Below the pieces are notes generated by a model. The model was given only the letters and a program-made list of their open reading frames with translations. It ran no database searches and was not told where the DNA came from. A stretch of DNA of 29,581 nucleotides from Proteiniphilum sp. UBA5384 (GTDB lineage Bacteria; Bacteroidota; Bacteroidia; Bacteroidales; Dysgonomonadaceae), in contig NZ_DHOS01000079.1 of the NCBI RefSeq assembly GCF_002410825.1, positions 1 through 29,581 of the forward strand. The letters run 5' to 3'. The translations under genes and the position numbers were made by a program. This document shows, piece by piece, positions 17,873 through 26,877 of this stretch; position 1 is the stretch's first letter; each line of letters begins with the position of its first letter.

Positions 17873-20800
17873 ATGAAAAAAAAGATGTTGAAGCATAAAA
17901 AAATTACTCCTTTCCTCTTTCTGCTCATTTTTCTAATCAGTATGCCAAATGTAGGTTATACACAAAACCAAGCGAACAGAAAGTCACGGAAAGTAAATCT
18001 GATTGAAATATCCGCCACAGTAGTAAATGAACAGGGTGAAACAATCCGGAACGCGGAAGTAATCATTGGAGAAGGTGCGACCACTTTGTATACGAACAAT
18101 CTCGGCGAATTTCAGGCAAAGATGAAGCCAGGCGACAAATTTATTGTCGAAACCAGAGGGTATGAACCAAAAATTTTGGATGCAACAGAGAATCTAAACG
18201 GTGCCAAGATTATATTATCACGTGCTCCATTATTTTCGGGTGAAAAAGATAGGATCATATTACCCGGAAATGTGATCACCCACAAAAGGCACAATGTTGG
18301 CGCAGTGAGTATGGTAACCGCCAATGAGTTGGAATCTTATCCGACGATGGGGGTGGGAAACGCGCTGCAAGGGAAATTAATGGGATTGATCTCAAACATG
18401 AATACCGGAGGGGGTGTCGGCACGCTTACCCACTCATTGAACATACGCGGTTTACATAGAGGAGGGGGAGATGATTTCATCACCATTATTGACGGGGTTG
18501 AACGATCACTCAATGTAATCACAGCAGAAGAATTGGAATCGATAGAGGTATTAAAAGATGCCACTTCAAAAATACTGTATGGCCCTCGTGCTGCCAATGG
18601 TGTACTTTTGGTTACGACCAAAAAAGGAGACAAACACAAAAGAATTCGCAGAGTGAGCGGAGAGTACGGAGTGGGTGTTGCATCCGACTTTCCCCAATTC
18701 CTCAACTCGCATGATTATGCCAGACTATTCAATGAAGCCAGGGCTAACGACGGGCTAGCGCCTATCTATTCCGATCAGGATATCACGGGTTATAAAAACA
18801 GCACGGGGCCAAATGATTTCCGATATCCCAATATAAATTATTCCGATTATTTTTTAAACAAGAGAAATAATTATCGAAAAACGGCCCTTGAACTGTCGGG
18901 AGGGAATGAAGGGGTTCAATATTCCCTTGTGGGTGGATACCTGGGGATGAGTGGCCTGGAAAAGATTGGAGACACGCCACAACGAAACCGATTTAATGCA
19001 AGAGGGAATTTGAACGTGAGAATCAATGATTTTATATCGGCATCAATGGGAATCGCAGCCATATTTGATGTGAACAACATGAATTCATTATCCGCTTCCG
19101 AAATCATACAGGCCATCTCATCTCATCGCCCCAATGAATATCCGATATTTATACCCGAATCAATTGTGGCTCCCGATTCTATTGGCTATCCCAATTTAGG
19201 GGCAAGTAACAATGTCACAGACAATTTATACGGATCATTAAAATATGGTGGCTATCAGAAAGGCCAAACGATAGACGGGCAGCTGAACTTTGGATTGAGT
19301 TACGATTTTAACAAACTCTTAAAGGGATTAACAGGAGCAACACACATTACCTTCGACAACAGATTTTCAGGGACAGAGACTTTGACTACATCTACCGCAA
19401 CCTATTCACAGCGATGGGTAAAGAATGCCGCCGGAGAGGATTCTGTCATCATGATCATGCGAAAGAAAGCAGACAAGAACGACAATATTGTGTTATCAAG
19501 CAGTAACAATTACAGAACCACAAGTTTAATCGGATTGCTCACTTACGACACCTACATCAATGAGAACAATAAATTAAAAGCAGATTTAATTTATAATTAT
19601 TATTTGAACGAATCTACGGGACTGTCTCAGGATACCAAATTCATGAACAGTGTATTGAAGGTAAACTACGTAAACAGCGATCTCTACGTGGCAGATCTGA
19701 GTATAGGCGGGATGGGCAGTAATAAATTCAGAGGGAATAACAAATATGCCCTTTCTTATGCACTTGGACTCGGATGGATCATGTCGGAAGAGAATTTCAT
19801 GAAATCCATCAAAGGGATTGATTATTTGAAAATAAAAGCGAGTGTCGGCCTTTTGCCTTATGATGCCCAAACACAGCATGACCTGTATCATACGCAATGG
19901 AATAATAACGGATCGGCACGTTTGAATAACTCATTGAATCCGAGTCGCACCAATATACAACGTATCGGTAATCCGGATCTGGAATGGGAAAAATCAAGCG
20001 AAATAAATATCGGCATGGAATTCCTCGGAATGAATAAAAAACTATGGGTTGAAGCCAATTATTTTAATGAATACAGATACAATATAATCCAGCAGGTCTC
20101 TTCTACCCATGCGGACATGTACGGGACTTTCTATTCGTTTGAAAACTGGGGAGAGGTATTAAATCAGGGCATTGAAGCGGAATTATCGTATGCTGACAGG
20201 ATAAATGATTTTTTCTACCAGACAGGATTCAACGTGATCTATGTTAAAAATAAGCAGAAGAAAATAGATCAGGTTAATTACCCTGATGAGTACCTGAACA
20301 GGACAGGTAAACCTTCAGACGCCATGTATGGATATGTGTCACGCGGGCTTTTTGGCAAGGATGTGGATTTATCAAATGCACCCCGACAAAACTTTGGCCC
20401 TTATCAAGCAGGTGATATCGCTTATGAAGACCTAAACGGGGATCATGTAGTGGATGAGTTGGATATGAGAATGGTAGGGAACAGTTTTCCTCGCGTACAT
20501 CTGGGAATCAACCTGAATTTAAATTATAAAGGCTTTTGCCTATATGTACTGGGAACCGGGCAGTTTGGTTATAATAACTGGAAAAACAGCAGTTATTATT
20601 GGTTTAGCGGAGAAAACAAATATTCCATTGAGGCTTTAAACAGATATCACTCCACCCACAACCCGGGGGGAGATTTCCCAAGACTGACCACTTCAAACAG
20701 CAGCAATAACTACAGAAATTCAACCTTCTGGATGGAAAAGGCTGATCTGTTTAGGGTCAAGAATGTAGAAGTAAGTTACCTGGTGGAAAATAAGAACAAT

Positions 20801-20959
20801 ACCGATGTGCTTTATAAAACGCTCAAACTATTTGTCAGAGGAACAAATTTGGGTTGCATTACCAGTGTAAAAAATCGTGATCCTGAAGCGGTGAATGCAG
20901 GACTGGATTCTTACCCGCTGCTGAAAACAATTACTGCCGGCGTCACTCTTTCATTCTGA
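17873..20959 (+). CDS. SusC-like TonB-dependent transporter 2 (divergent TonB box)
   Basis: Second outer-membrane glycan importer, 37 bp after SusD1. The N-terminus is long and basic (MKKKMLKHKK) before a signal segment (about 11-30). A carboxypeptidase-D-like domain (about 44-116) is weaker than in SusC1, and the usual VVVVGYG TonB box is missing: the linker instead reads IILPGNVITHKRHNVGAVS (128-146). The plug (about 140-252) keeps ALQGK, LNIRGLHR, ITIIDGVERSL, SIEVLKDATSKILYG and NGVLLVTTK. The barrel fills the rest and ends in the Phe signal TLSF. At 1028 residues it is full length and clearly not a recent copy of SusC1, so the two pairs probably import different fragments. Confidence 0.95.
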   Translation: MKKKMLKHKKITPFLFLLIFLISMPNVGYTQNQANRKSRKVNLIEISATVVNEQGETIRNAEVIIGEGATTLYTNNLGEFQAKMKPGDKFIVETRGYEPKILDATENLNGAKIILSRAPLFSGEKDRIILPGNVITHKRHNVGAVSMVTANELESYPTMGVGNALQGKLMGLISNMNTGGGVGTLTHSLNIRGLHRGGGDDFITIIDGVERSLNVITAEELESIEVLKDATSKILYGPRAANGVLLVTTKKGDKHKRIRRVSGEYGVGVASDFPQFLNSHDYARLFNEARANDGLAPIYSDQDITGYKNSTGPNDFRYPNINYSDYFLNKRNNYRKTALELSGGNEGVQYSLVGGYLGMSGLEKIGDTPQRNRFNARGNLNVRINDFISASMGIAAIFDVNNMNSLSASEIIQAISSHRPNEYPIFIPESIVAPDSIGYPNLGASNNVTDNLYGSLKYGGYQKGQTIDGQLNFGLSYDFNKLLKGLTGATHITFDNRFSGTETLTTSTATYSQRWVKNAAGEDSVIMIMRKKADKNDNIVLSSSNNYRTTSLIGLLTYDTYINENNKLKADLIYNYYLNESTGLSQDTKFMNSVLKVNYVNSDLYVADLSIGGMGSNKFRGNNKYALSYALGLGWIMSEENFMKSIKGIDYLKIKASVGLLPYDAQTQHDLYHTQWNNNGSARLNNSLNPSRTNIQRIGNPDLEWEKSSEINIGMEFLGMNKKLWVEANYFNEYRYNIIQQVSSTHADMYGTFYSFENWGEVLNQGIEAELSYADRINDFFYQTGFNVIYVKNKQKKIDQVNYPDEYLNRTGKPSDAMYGYVSRGLFGKDVDLSNAPRQNFGPYQAGDIAYEDLNGDHVVDELDMRMVGNSFPRVHLGINLNLNYKGFCLYVLGTGQFGYNNWKNSSYYWFSGENKYSIEALNRYHSTHNPGGDFPRLTTSNSSNNYRNSTFWMEKADLFRVKNVEVSYLVENKNNTDVLYKTLKLFVRGTNLGCITSVKNRDPEAVNAGLDSYPLLKTITAGVTLSF

Positions 20960-20980
20960 TTGATAAGTATTCGTAAAAAA

Positions 20981-22759
20981 ATGAACAAAATGAAGAAAAT
21001 AGTATATATTGCAGCGATAATCTTTTTATCAACGTCGTGGGCATGTGATGACGCGCTTGGCACGAAGTATAACGATACATTCGGAGATGAATACACGTGG
21101 ACCCTTCCTGACGTCGCTCTGGGAACCTTGATGAATGCATACAATAGCATCCCTTCGCTGCCAAACAGTTATGGAAATGATCTGCTGGATGTAGCGACCG
21201 ATAACGCGTTAACAGGGACCCGTTCATCCTCCCTTTACAGGTTTGTCCAGGGTGGGCTCAACCCTACCAGTAACGCATTGGGTAACTGGTCTCTTGCCTA
21301 TGATCAATTTCAATACATCCATACCTTTATGGAAAATGGACTGGGTTCAAATATCAAGTACAATCTTTCTGATTCTGTCAGAGACAAGAAAATTCGTGAC
21401 AGATCGAGAGGAGAAGCCTACTTTTTGAGAGCCTGGTGGGGTATGGAGTTATTGAAAGTATTTGGAGGAGTAACGGAGGACGGACAGGCGTTGGGTTATC
21501 CCATTATCACAAAATTCATTACGGAAGAAGACCGGGAAGAGATCAACAAAAAAACCAGAAACACCTATGAAGAATGTGTCCTTCAAATAATTGCTGATTG
21601 CGATTCTGCGTTTAAGTACCTGCCTTTGGCATATACCGGGGGTGATGTAGATTTGGGTACTACCCAGGAGGGGAGAGCCAGCGGAAAAGCCGCATTGGCT
21701 TTGCAATCGCGCGCCGCACTGTATGGAGCATCACCTGGGTACCAGCCTGCCGGATCATTCGCCTTATCAACAGATTCGTTACAAAAAAAATGGGAAAGGG
21801 TGGTTCACTTATCAGAAAGAGCGATCACCATGGGTAACTTGGGAGCCTACACAGCACTGAAGGAAAATATGTACGTAGGTAACAGCGTGCAGCAGACAAC
21901 CCATGCCGAGTTTCTTTTCCGCAAATGGAGTAATAACAGAACACTGGAAAATCAAAATTTCCCTCCCCTGTTTTTTGGACAGGGCAGGACAAATCCTTCT
22001 CAAAATTTAGTGGATGCTTATCCGGCAAAAAACGGATACCCAATTTCGGATGTACGCTCAGGCTATAATTCGCAAAATCCGTATGTAAACAGGGACGATC
22101 GCTTTGAATTGACATTATTTTATAATGGAAAAATATTTAATTCCGAACGTCCGTTGGAAATATACACTCAGGGAACAGCAAAAGGGAGGGATGCGGCTGG
22201 ATACGACTATAACAATACAATTACCGGTTATTACCTTAAAAAATTCTTGTCTCCTATAAAAGAAATGTTGTATGATCCTTCTACCCTTTCGGCAAAAAAC
22301 GATTACCATCAATATCCGCTATTACGCAGAGCCGAGGTATATTATAATTTGGCAGAAGCATTGAGTGAATTGGCAGGTGCTTCGGGGACTGTATCAGGAA
22401 GCTCACGTACCGCGTATAGCATTATAAGAGATATTAGGACTAAAAATGGCATCACATCCACAGCTTATCTTGACGAAATAGCAGCCGAATCGGACAAAGA
22501 GAAATTCTTACTTTTTGTACTCAATGAAAGGAGACTGGAGTTTGCATTTGAAAATGAACGTTTTTTCGATTTACGCAGGCGAATGATGCCACTCAATGAA
22601 TCGATCAGAGGCATATCAGCTGAAAAGGAGGGAACTGGGTTCATCTATACCGAATTCGTTGCCGAACAGCGAAGTATGACTGATAATTATCAATACATGC
22701 CACTCCCGTATGTAGAAACATTGAAAAATCCAAATTTGATCCAAAATAAAGGATGGTAA
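20981..22759 (+). CDS. SusD-like surface glycan-binding lipoprotein 2
   Basis: Partner lipoprotein of SusC2, 592 residues. The frame is open from a TTG at 20960, directly after the susC2 stop, but the ATG at 20981 starts a proper lipoprotein signal with lipobox TSWAC and Cys22, so I place the start there. A second ATG at 20990 is also possible. The Asp-Asp after the Cys fits surface export. SusD-fold hallmarks are GEAYFLRAWWGMELLKVFGG, the segment YYNLAEALSEL, and the C-terminal helix NERRLEFAFENERFFDLRRR; the protein ends IQNKGW. The 21-bp gap from susC2 is typical of a SusCD pair. Confidence 0.95.
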   Translation: MNKMKKIVYIAAIIFLSTSWACDDALGTKYNDTFGDEYTWTLPDVALGTLMNAYNSIPSLPNSYGNDLLDVATDNALTGTRSSSLYRFVQGGLNPTSNALGNWSLAYDQFQYIHTFMENGLGSNIKYNLSDSVRDKKIRDRSRGEAYFLRAWWGMELLKVFGGVTEDGQALGYPIITKFITEEDREEINKKTRNTYEECVLQIIADCDSAFKYLPLAYTGGDVDLGTTQEGRASGKAALALQSRAALYGASPGYQPAGSFALSTDSLQKKWERVVHLSERAITMGNLGAYTALKENMYVGNSVQQTTHAEFLFRKWSNNRTLENQNFPPLFFGQGRTNPSQNLVDAYPAKNGYPISDVRSGYNSQNPYVNRDDRFELTLFYNGKIFNSERPLEIYTQGTAKGRDAAGYDYNNTITGYYLKKFLSPIKEMLYDPSTLSAKNDYHQYPLLRRAEVYYNLAEALSELAGASGTVSGSSRTAYSIIRDIRTKNGITSTAYLDEIAAESDKEKFLLFVLNERRLEFAFENERFFDLRRRMMPLNESIRGISAEKEGTGFIYTEFVAEQRSMTDNYQYMPLPYVETLKNPNLIQNKGW

Positions 22760-22795
22760 AACAATATAAATATAAAATTAATGATTATGATAGCA

Positions 22796-23719
22796 ATGAG
22801 ATATTTTAAAAAAATAAGCTCCTTAATTATAATGTGTGCCCTTTTATTCGCATGTGAGCGCTACGAAGAGTACAGGTACGATTATGAATATTCAGCTGTT
22901 TATTTCGGTTCACAAAAACCTTTGCGAACACTGGTTACACGTGAAAACCAATCCACATTGGATTTTAAGTTAGGGGTGGTTTACGCCGGAGTGCTAGAGA
23001 ATAAAACCGACCAGTGGGCAACTTTCGAAATAGATCCATCGTTATTAGAGACTGTCAATGGTGCCTCCGCCTTTTCTTTGCTTCCGGAAGATTGGTATGA
23101 TTTTGATATCACCGACAATAAAATTATTATTCCCAAGGGGAAATTCATGGGAGATTTCACCATAAAGATCGATAAGGTGAAATTTACCGCCGATCCAGTA
23201 TCACTGGGAACAACGTATGCATTGCCGGTGAGAATACTAGATTCATCTGCCGATTCAATTTTGGTGGGCGATAATGTGATTCCAGGTAAAAATTATACCG
23301 TATTGGTTGTAAAGTATATTTCCGAGAATTCGGGGACTTACTTTGTCCGTGGAGAACAGATTGAACTCAATACACAGGGTACTGAAATTGAAGGAAGTAA
23401 AATCATTTATTCGCATACCGACTGGAGTCGTAATAAAACCAGGGTACTCACAACCCAGTCTCTATCGGAATGTGAAATGGCCGGCGTTGGATCTGAAGAT
23501 TCAGAAAAAATGAAAATTACATTTGGGACGGGTCACGCGATAGCACTTTCTTCTTCAAGTCTACAAGTGACCGATCTGGGCTCTACCTACGATAGCACAC
23601 GGGACGAATACCATTTCCGGTATTCATACATAAAATCCGGGAAAACATTTCAAGTGGATGAATATTTGAAACAAAGAAATGATCCCGAAAACGAACTCCG
23701 GTTCGAAGAGTGGAATTAA
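22796..23719 (+). CDS. DUF1735/DUF4361-type surface glycan-binding lipoprotein
   Basis: Probable surface glycan-binding protein; DUF1735 (BT_3987-like) proteins commonly follow susD in PULs. I chose the ATG at 22796, which gives MRYFKKISSLIIM and lipobox LLFAC with Cys20; ATGs at 22781 and 22787 are in frame but add only a few residues. The Cys is followed by ERYEE, an acidic pattern suggesting surface display. The N-terminal half fits DUF1735 (SAVYFGSQ near the start, YALPVRILDSSADSIL, NYTVLVVKY). The C-terminal half (from about GTYFVRGEQ) fits DUF4361. The length is about 307 residues. It starts 36 bp after susD2 and ends 16 bp before the GH30-like lipoprotein. Binding is inferred from position; no catalytic motif is visible. 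Confidence 0.8.
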   Translation: MRYFKKISSLIIMCALLFACERYEEYRYDYEYSAVYFGSQKPLRTLVTRENQSTLDFKLGVVYAGVLENKTDQWATFEIDPSLLETVNGASAFSLLPEDWYDFDITDNKIIIPKGKFMGDFTIKIDKVKFTADPVSLGTTYALPVRILDSSADSILVGDNVIPGKNYTVLVVKYISENSGTYFVRGEQIELNTQGTEIEGSKIIYSHTDWSRNKTRVLTTQSLSECEMAGVGSEDSEKMKITFGTGHAIALSSSSLQVTDLGSTYDSTRDEYHFRYSYIKSGKTFQVDEYLKQRNDPENELRFEEWN

Positions 23720-23735
23720 TAAAAAAACAGGTGAA

Positions 23736-25199
23736 ATGAGAAGAAATATTTATCCTTTAATTTTAACGATAATAATATTTACTATCTCGATACAATGCAG
23801 TACATCAGAAACCACACTGCCAGATCCGCCCATTGAAAATCCGGATCCGGATTCAGATCCAGACCCGGAGCCTACACCGAAGGGAGATGTAATAACAATT
23901 TCCGGGAATCTACGTCAGGAAATAAATCTTGGCATTGATGCGGAAAGATTGTGGTTTTGGAGAAGCTATATAAAAGATGAGGTTGCCCGATTATCAGTAT
24001 CTGAAATGAAATCACACTTTGTCCGTGTGGCGATTCCGTGTGATTATGAACGAGAAGAGGGTGTATTAAAACCTGACGCCTATGACATGATACTCGAGAT
24101 GATGAACGCAATGAAAAATGCAAACCCGGAAATTAAATTTTTTGCTTCTCCAAGACCTCTTCAGGAAGCATACAGCGAAGAGGAAAGAGCGACTATCTGG
24201 GGCAACAACAGTGTCCCTTGGTCCCCTTATCCAAGGTGGATACAAGAATGGGACGAGAACGGGACGAAAGTTGTGGATGGCATAGTGGTCACCCAATGGG
24301 AAAAGGGAGCTTTTCATGTGGATAAATTGGTGAGATATTATGCCGACTACCTGAACTTAATGAAATCGGAAGGCTTCGATATCACCTATATGGATCTTTC
24401 CAATGAACAAACCATCATTACGCCAGCACATGCCAAATATATCAAAGATAATTTGCCCGCAAAATTAAACGCTGGGATCAACATGCCTCTTCTGATTGCG
24501 CCCTCCACTTGGAGCGTAGAAGGTGGAATCAATTGGCTGGATGCCATCAATACAGCAAATGGTGAACAGGACGGATTTGATATCGCCTCTGTGCACAATA
24601 CCGGCGGGAGTGGCTCATTCTCGGAGTTTGTAAATAAAGCGAATACTCGTGGAAAAGAAGTGTGGAATACCGAGATGCACGCCTGGGTAGGTATGGAGCT
24701 AAAACAGGAGATACTCACATCGGAAATTTTATGGGAACATATGCGGGCAGGATTCAATGCTATCGATACATGGCTTTTTTTTGGTAATTATGCAGGTAGA
24801 GATCATTCTATGTTGTGGATACATCCGAATAACAGGCAAATCATTAAAACGGGCAAATATGAAATTTTTAAAAAACTGGTAAACAATGCCAATGGCGGTC
24901 GTTATGTAGATATTTCCACAACACCCGGTTTATTAACAGCCGCTTTTATTAAAGACGCCGTTTTGTCTGTCTGGATATTAAATAAAGATAAAGATGGGGC
25001 AGCAAATACGATTATCAAATTGCCTGATAATTGGGAAATGCTCAATAACACCATCGAAGTCATATACTGGAATGCAGATGCCACTACAAATGAAGGAAAT
25101 AACAGTACGACAACTATGACAGAGAAAAATAAATTCCACTCCAATTTGATGGGAGAATCTCTCTATTTCTTTAGAATGAACGTAAAATCAGATAAATAA
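23736..25199 (+). CDS. GH30-like surface lipoprotein glycosidase (paralogue of the fusion's second domain)
   Basis: Predicted clan GH-A retaining glycosidase, probably endo-acting at the cell surface. The start at 23736 gives MRRNIYPLILTIIIF and lipobox ISIQC; the longer frame from 23679 would overlap the preceding gene without a signal peptide. After the Cys comes a tether rich in Pro, Asp and Glu (DPDSDPDPEPTP), then the catalytic domain (about 55-485). Acid/base candidate is Glu224 in DLSNEQT; nucleophile candidate is Glu313 in WNTEMHAW. Shared landmarks with the fusion protein at 5338-7713 include FFASPRP, PWSPYPRW, YADYLNLM, SEILWEHMRAGF, GKYEIFK and GESLYFF. GH30 kinship is my reading of the order of motifs; GH39, GH79 or an unnamed family is possible. 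It lies 1 bp ahead of the oxidoreductase gene. Confidence 0.75.
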   Translation: MRRNIYPLILTIIIFTISIQCSTSETTLPDPPIENPDPDSDPDPEPTPKGDVITISGNLRQEINLGIDAERLWFWRSYIKDEVARLSVSEMKSHFVRVAIPCDYEREEGVLKPDAYDMILEMMNAMKNANPEIKFFASPRPLQEAYSEEERATIWGNNSVPWSPYPRWIQEWDENGTKVVDGIVVTQWEKGAFHVDKLVRYYADYLNLMKSEGFDITYMDLSNEQTIITPAHAKYIKDNLPAKLNAGINMPLLIAPSTWSVEGGINWLDAINTANGEQDGFDIASVHNTGGSGSFSEFVNKANTRGKEVWNTEMHAWVGMELKQEILTSEILWEHMRAGFNAIDTWLFFGNYAGRDHSMLWIHPNNRQIIKTGKYEIFKKLVNNANGGRYVDISTTPGLLTAAFIKDAVLSVWILNKDKDGAANTIIKLPDNWEMLNNTIEVIYWNADATTNEGNNSTTTMTEKNKFHSNLMGESLYFFRMNVKSDK

Positions 25200-25200
25200 T

Positions 25201-26877
25201 ATGAAGAATTTAATTTTAATTTTATTCACAGGAGTGATCCTTGGTTGCCATTTCGATCAGGGAGAGAACAATGAGCCTGATGTGCTGGTATATGGAGCAA
25301 CTCCTTCAGGGATCATGGCCGCGATAACCGTGAAAAAAGCCGGGCATTCTGTGATTATCGTGGAACCCAGCAGATGGGTGGGCGGGATACTTGGTTCAGG
25401 ATTAAAACCTACAGACGATCTCCCGAATTTTGAAGCCATAGGAGGAAGTACCAGAGAGTTGATACTACAATTGGGCGTCCGATCAGAAGATAGTTCATTA
25501 ACCTACGAGAAAGTTCGTAAATTAAATAGGGAAATTAGCCCGAAACATGTCAGAGAAGACTTTTTAAAGCTGTTGGAAGAACATAATGTTCCTGTAATTT
25601 ATGATCATCGAATAAGTCGTACCATAAAGTCTAAAAATGAGATCAAGGAGGTCCTTTTTGACTTAGCCCCCTACGACGAAAATGGATGTCCAGTGGAAGA
25701 GGCCGAGAAATATGACAATATAAACATAAAAGCCAAAATTTACATTGATGCCAGTTATGACGGGGAATTGATGGCGAGATCGGGAGTATCGAACCGGATT
25801 GGAAGAGAATCTACCATGGATTACGGGGAAAGCCTTGCCGGAGTGCGTCCCTATGACAATATTACTCCGATCAGTCCTTTCATTATACCAGATAATCCAC
25901 ATAGCGGTTTATTACCCTTGGTCGAAAATGATCACGGAAAACAACAAGGCGCCGGAGATCAATATACACAAGCTTATAACTTCAGGTTCTATGTTACGAC
26001 AGATCCGGAGAGACGTATCGAGATAACAGTCCCGGAAGACTATAATCCGCTTGATTTTGAACTTGTCGGCCGATATGTAGATTATTTAAAGGAAACTTTC
26101 AAAGATAAAGAAGAACTCAATAAACGACTGGGTTGGATTTTCCCAGGCTGGAGAAACTCCGGTGAATATAATTATCATCGGGGTTCATTGATAACAACAG
26201 TTCCACTTGGAATTAATCATATTTATTCCGGAGGAGATTACGCAACCAAAGCACGGATATGGAAAGCATATCAAAATTATTTTCGTGGCTTGTATTTTTT
26301 CATGTCATCCGATCTAAGAGTACCGGAAGATTTTAGAGAAAAAACAAAAAGTATGGGGCTTGACGGTTTCCATCATCCCGAAACAAACGGATGGCCACAT
26401 CAACTATATATACGGGTCAGCCGCCGTTTAATGGGGCTTTATACTATCACTGAACATGATGTTTACAATAAAACTCATGTTGAAGATCCTATTGGCCTGG
26501 CACAATATGGTATTGATACTTATCCTGCCAGAAGAACATGGTTTGAAAGAAACGATTCCATCTTTGTAGCCATCGAAGGAAACATGTTCGTGGGTGGAGC
26601 CAAAGGTCCTACCAATACTCCTTACCCCATTCCATACCGTGCTATTATTCCTCAAAAGTATGAATGTCCTAATTTGTTGGTGCCTGTGTTATTCTCGTCT
26701 ACTCATTTGGGTTATGCTTCGGCAAGAATGGAACCTACATTCATGATAGTTGGCGAGTCCGCCGGTATTGCGGCAATTCATGCATTAGAAGAAAAAGTAC
26801 CGGTTCAGGATATTGACATGGAGCGTTATTTAAATAAATTGAAAGAGATGGGTCAAGTTTTGTATTGGAACCGATGA
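25201..26877 (+). CDS. FAD-dependent oxidoreductase lipoprotein (FAD_oxidored family)
   Basis: Flavoprotein of the FAD_oxidored (Pfam12831) type, unknown substrate. The dinucleotide-binding motif is at residues 28-40 (VLVYGATPSGIMA), followed by EPSRWVGGILGSGL, the second FAD-fold element YIDASYDGELMARSG, and the C-terminal flavin-contacting segment ARMEPTFMIVGESAGIAA. The N-terminus is a short lipoprotein signal with lipobox VILGC and Cys16, with no twin Arg, so export looks Sec-dependent. Relatives are frequent in Bacteroidetes PULs and sometimes mislabelled xanthan lyase. At 558 residues it is full length. It begins 1 bp after the GH30-like stop and overlaps the next sulfatase by 4 bp, so it is made together with them. 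It may oxidise a sugar or an aglycone; this is inference. Confidence 0.8.
   Translation: MKNLILILFTGVILGCHFDQGENNEPDVLVYGATPSGIMAAITVKKAGHSVIIVEPSRWVGGILGSGLKPTDDLPNFEAIGGSTRELILQLGVRSEDSSLTYEKVRKLNREISPKHVREDFLKLLEEHNVPVIYDHRISRTIKSKNEIKEVLFDLAPYDENGCPVEEAEKYDNINIKAKIYIDASYDGELMARSGVSNRIGRESTMDYGESLAGVRPYDNITPISPFIIPDNPHSGLLPLVENDHGKQQGAGDQYTQAYNFRFYVTTDPERRIEITVPEDYNPLDFELVGRYVDYLKETFKDKEELNKRLGWIFPGWRNSGEYNYHRGSLITTVPLGINHIYSGGDYATKARIWKAYQNYFRGLYFFMSSDLRVPEDFREKTKSMGLDGFHHPETNGWPHQLYIRVSRRLMGLYTITEHDVYNKTHVEDPIGLAQYGIDTYPARRTWFERNDSIFVAIEGNMFVGGAKGPTNTPYPIPYRAIIPQKYECPNLLVPVLFSSTHLGYASARMEPTFMIVGESAGIAAIHALEEKVPVQDIDMERYLNKLKEMGQVLYWNR

Noticed and set aside
23679..23735. Upstream extension of the GH30-like lipoprotein
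   Set aside because: The extra 19 residues overlap the previous gene and would bury the lipoprotein signal; the ATG at 23736 fits far better.
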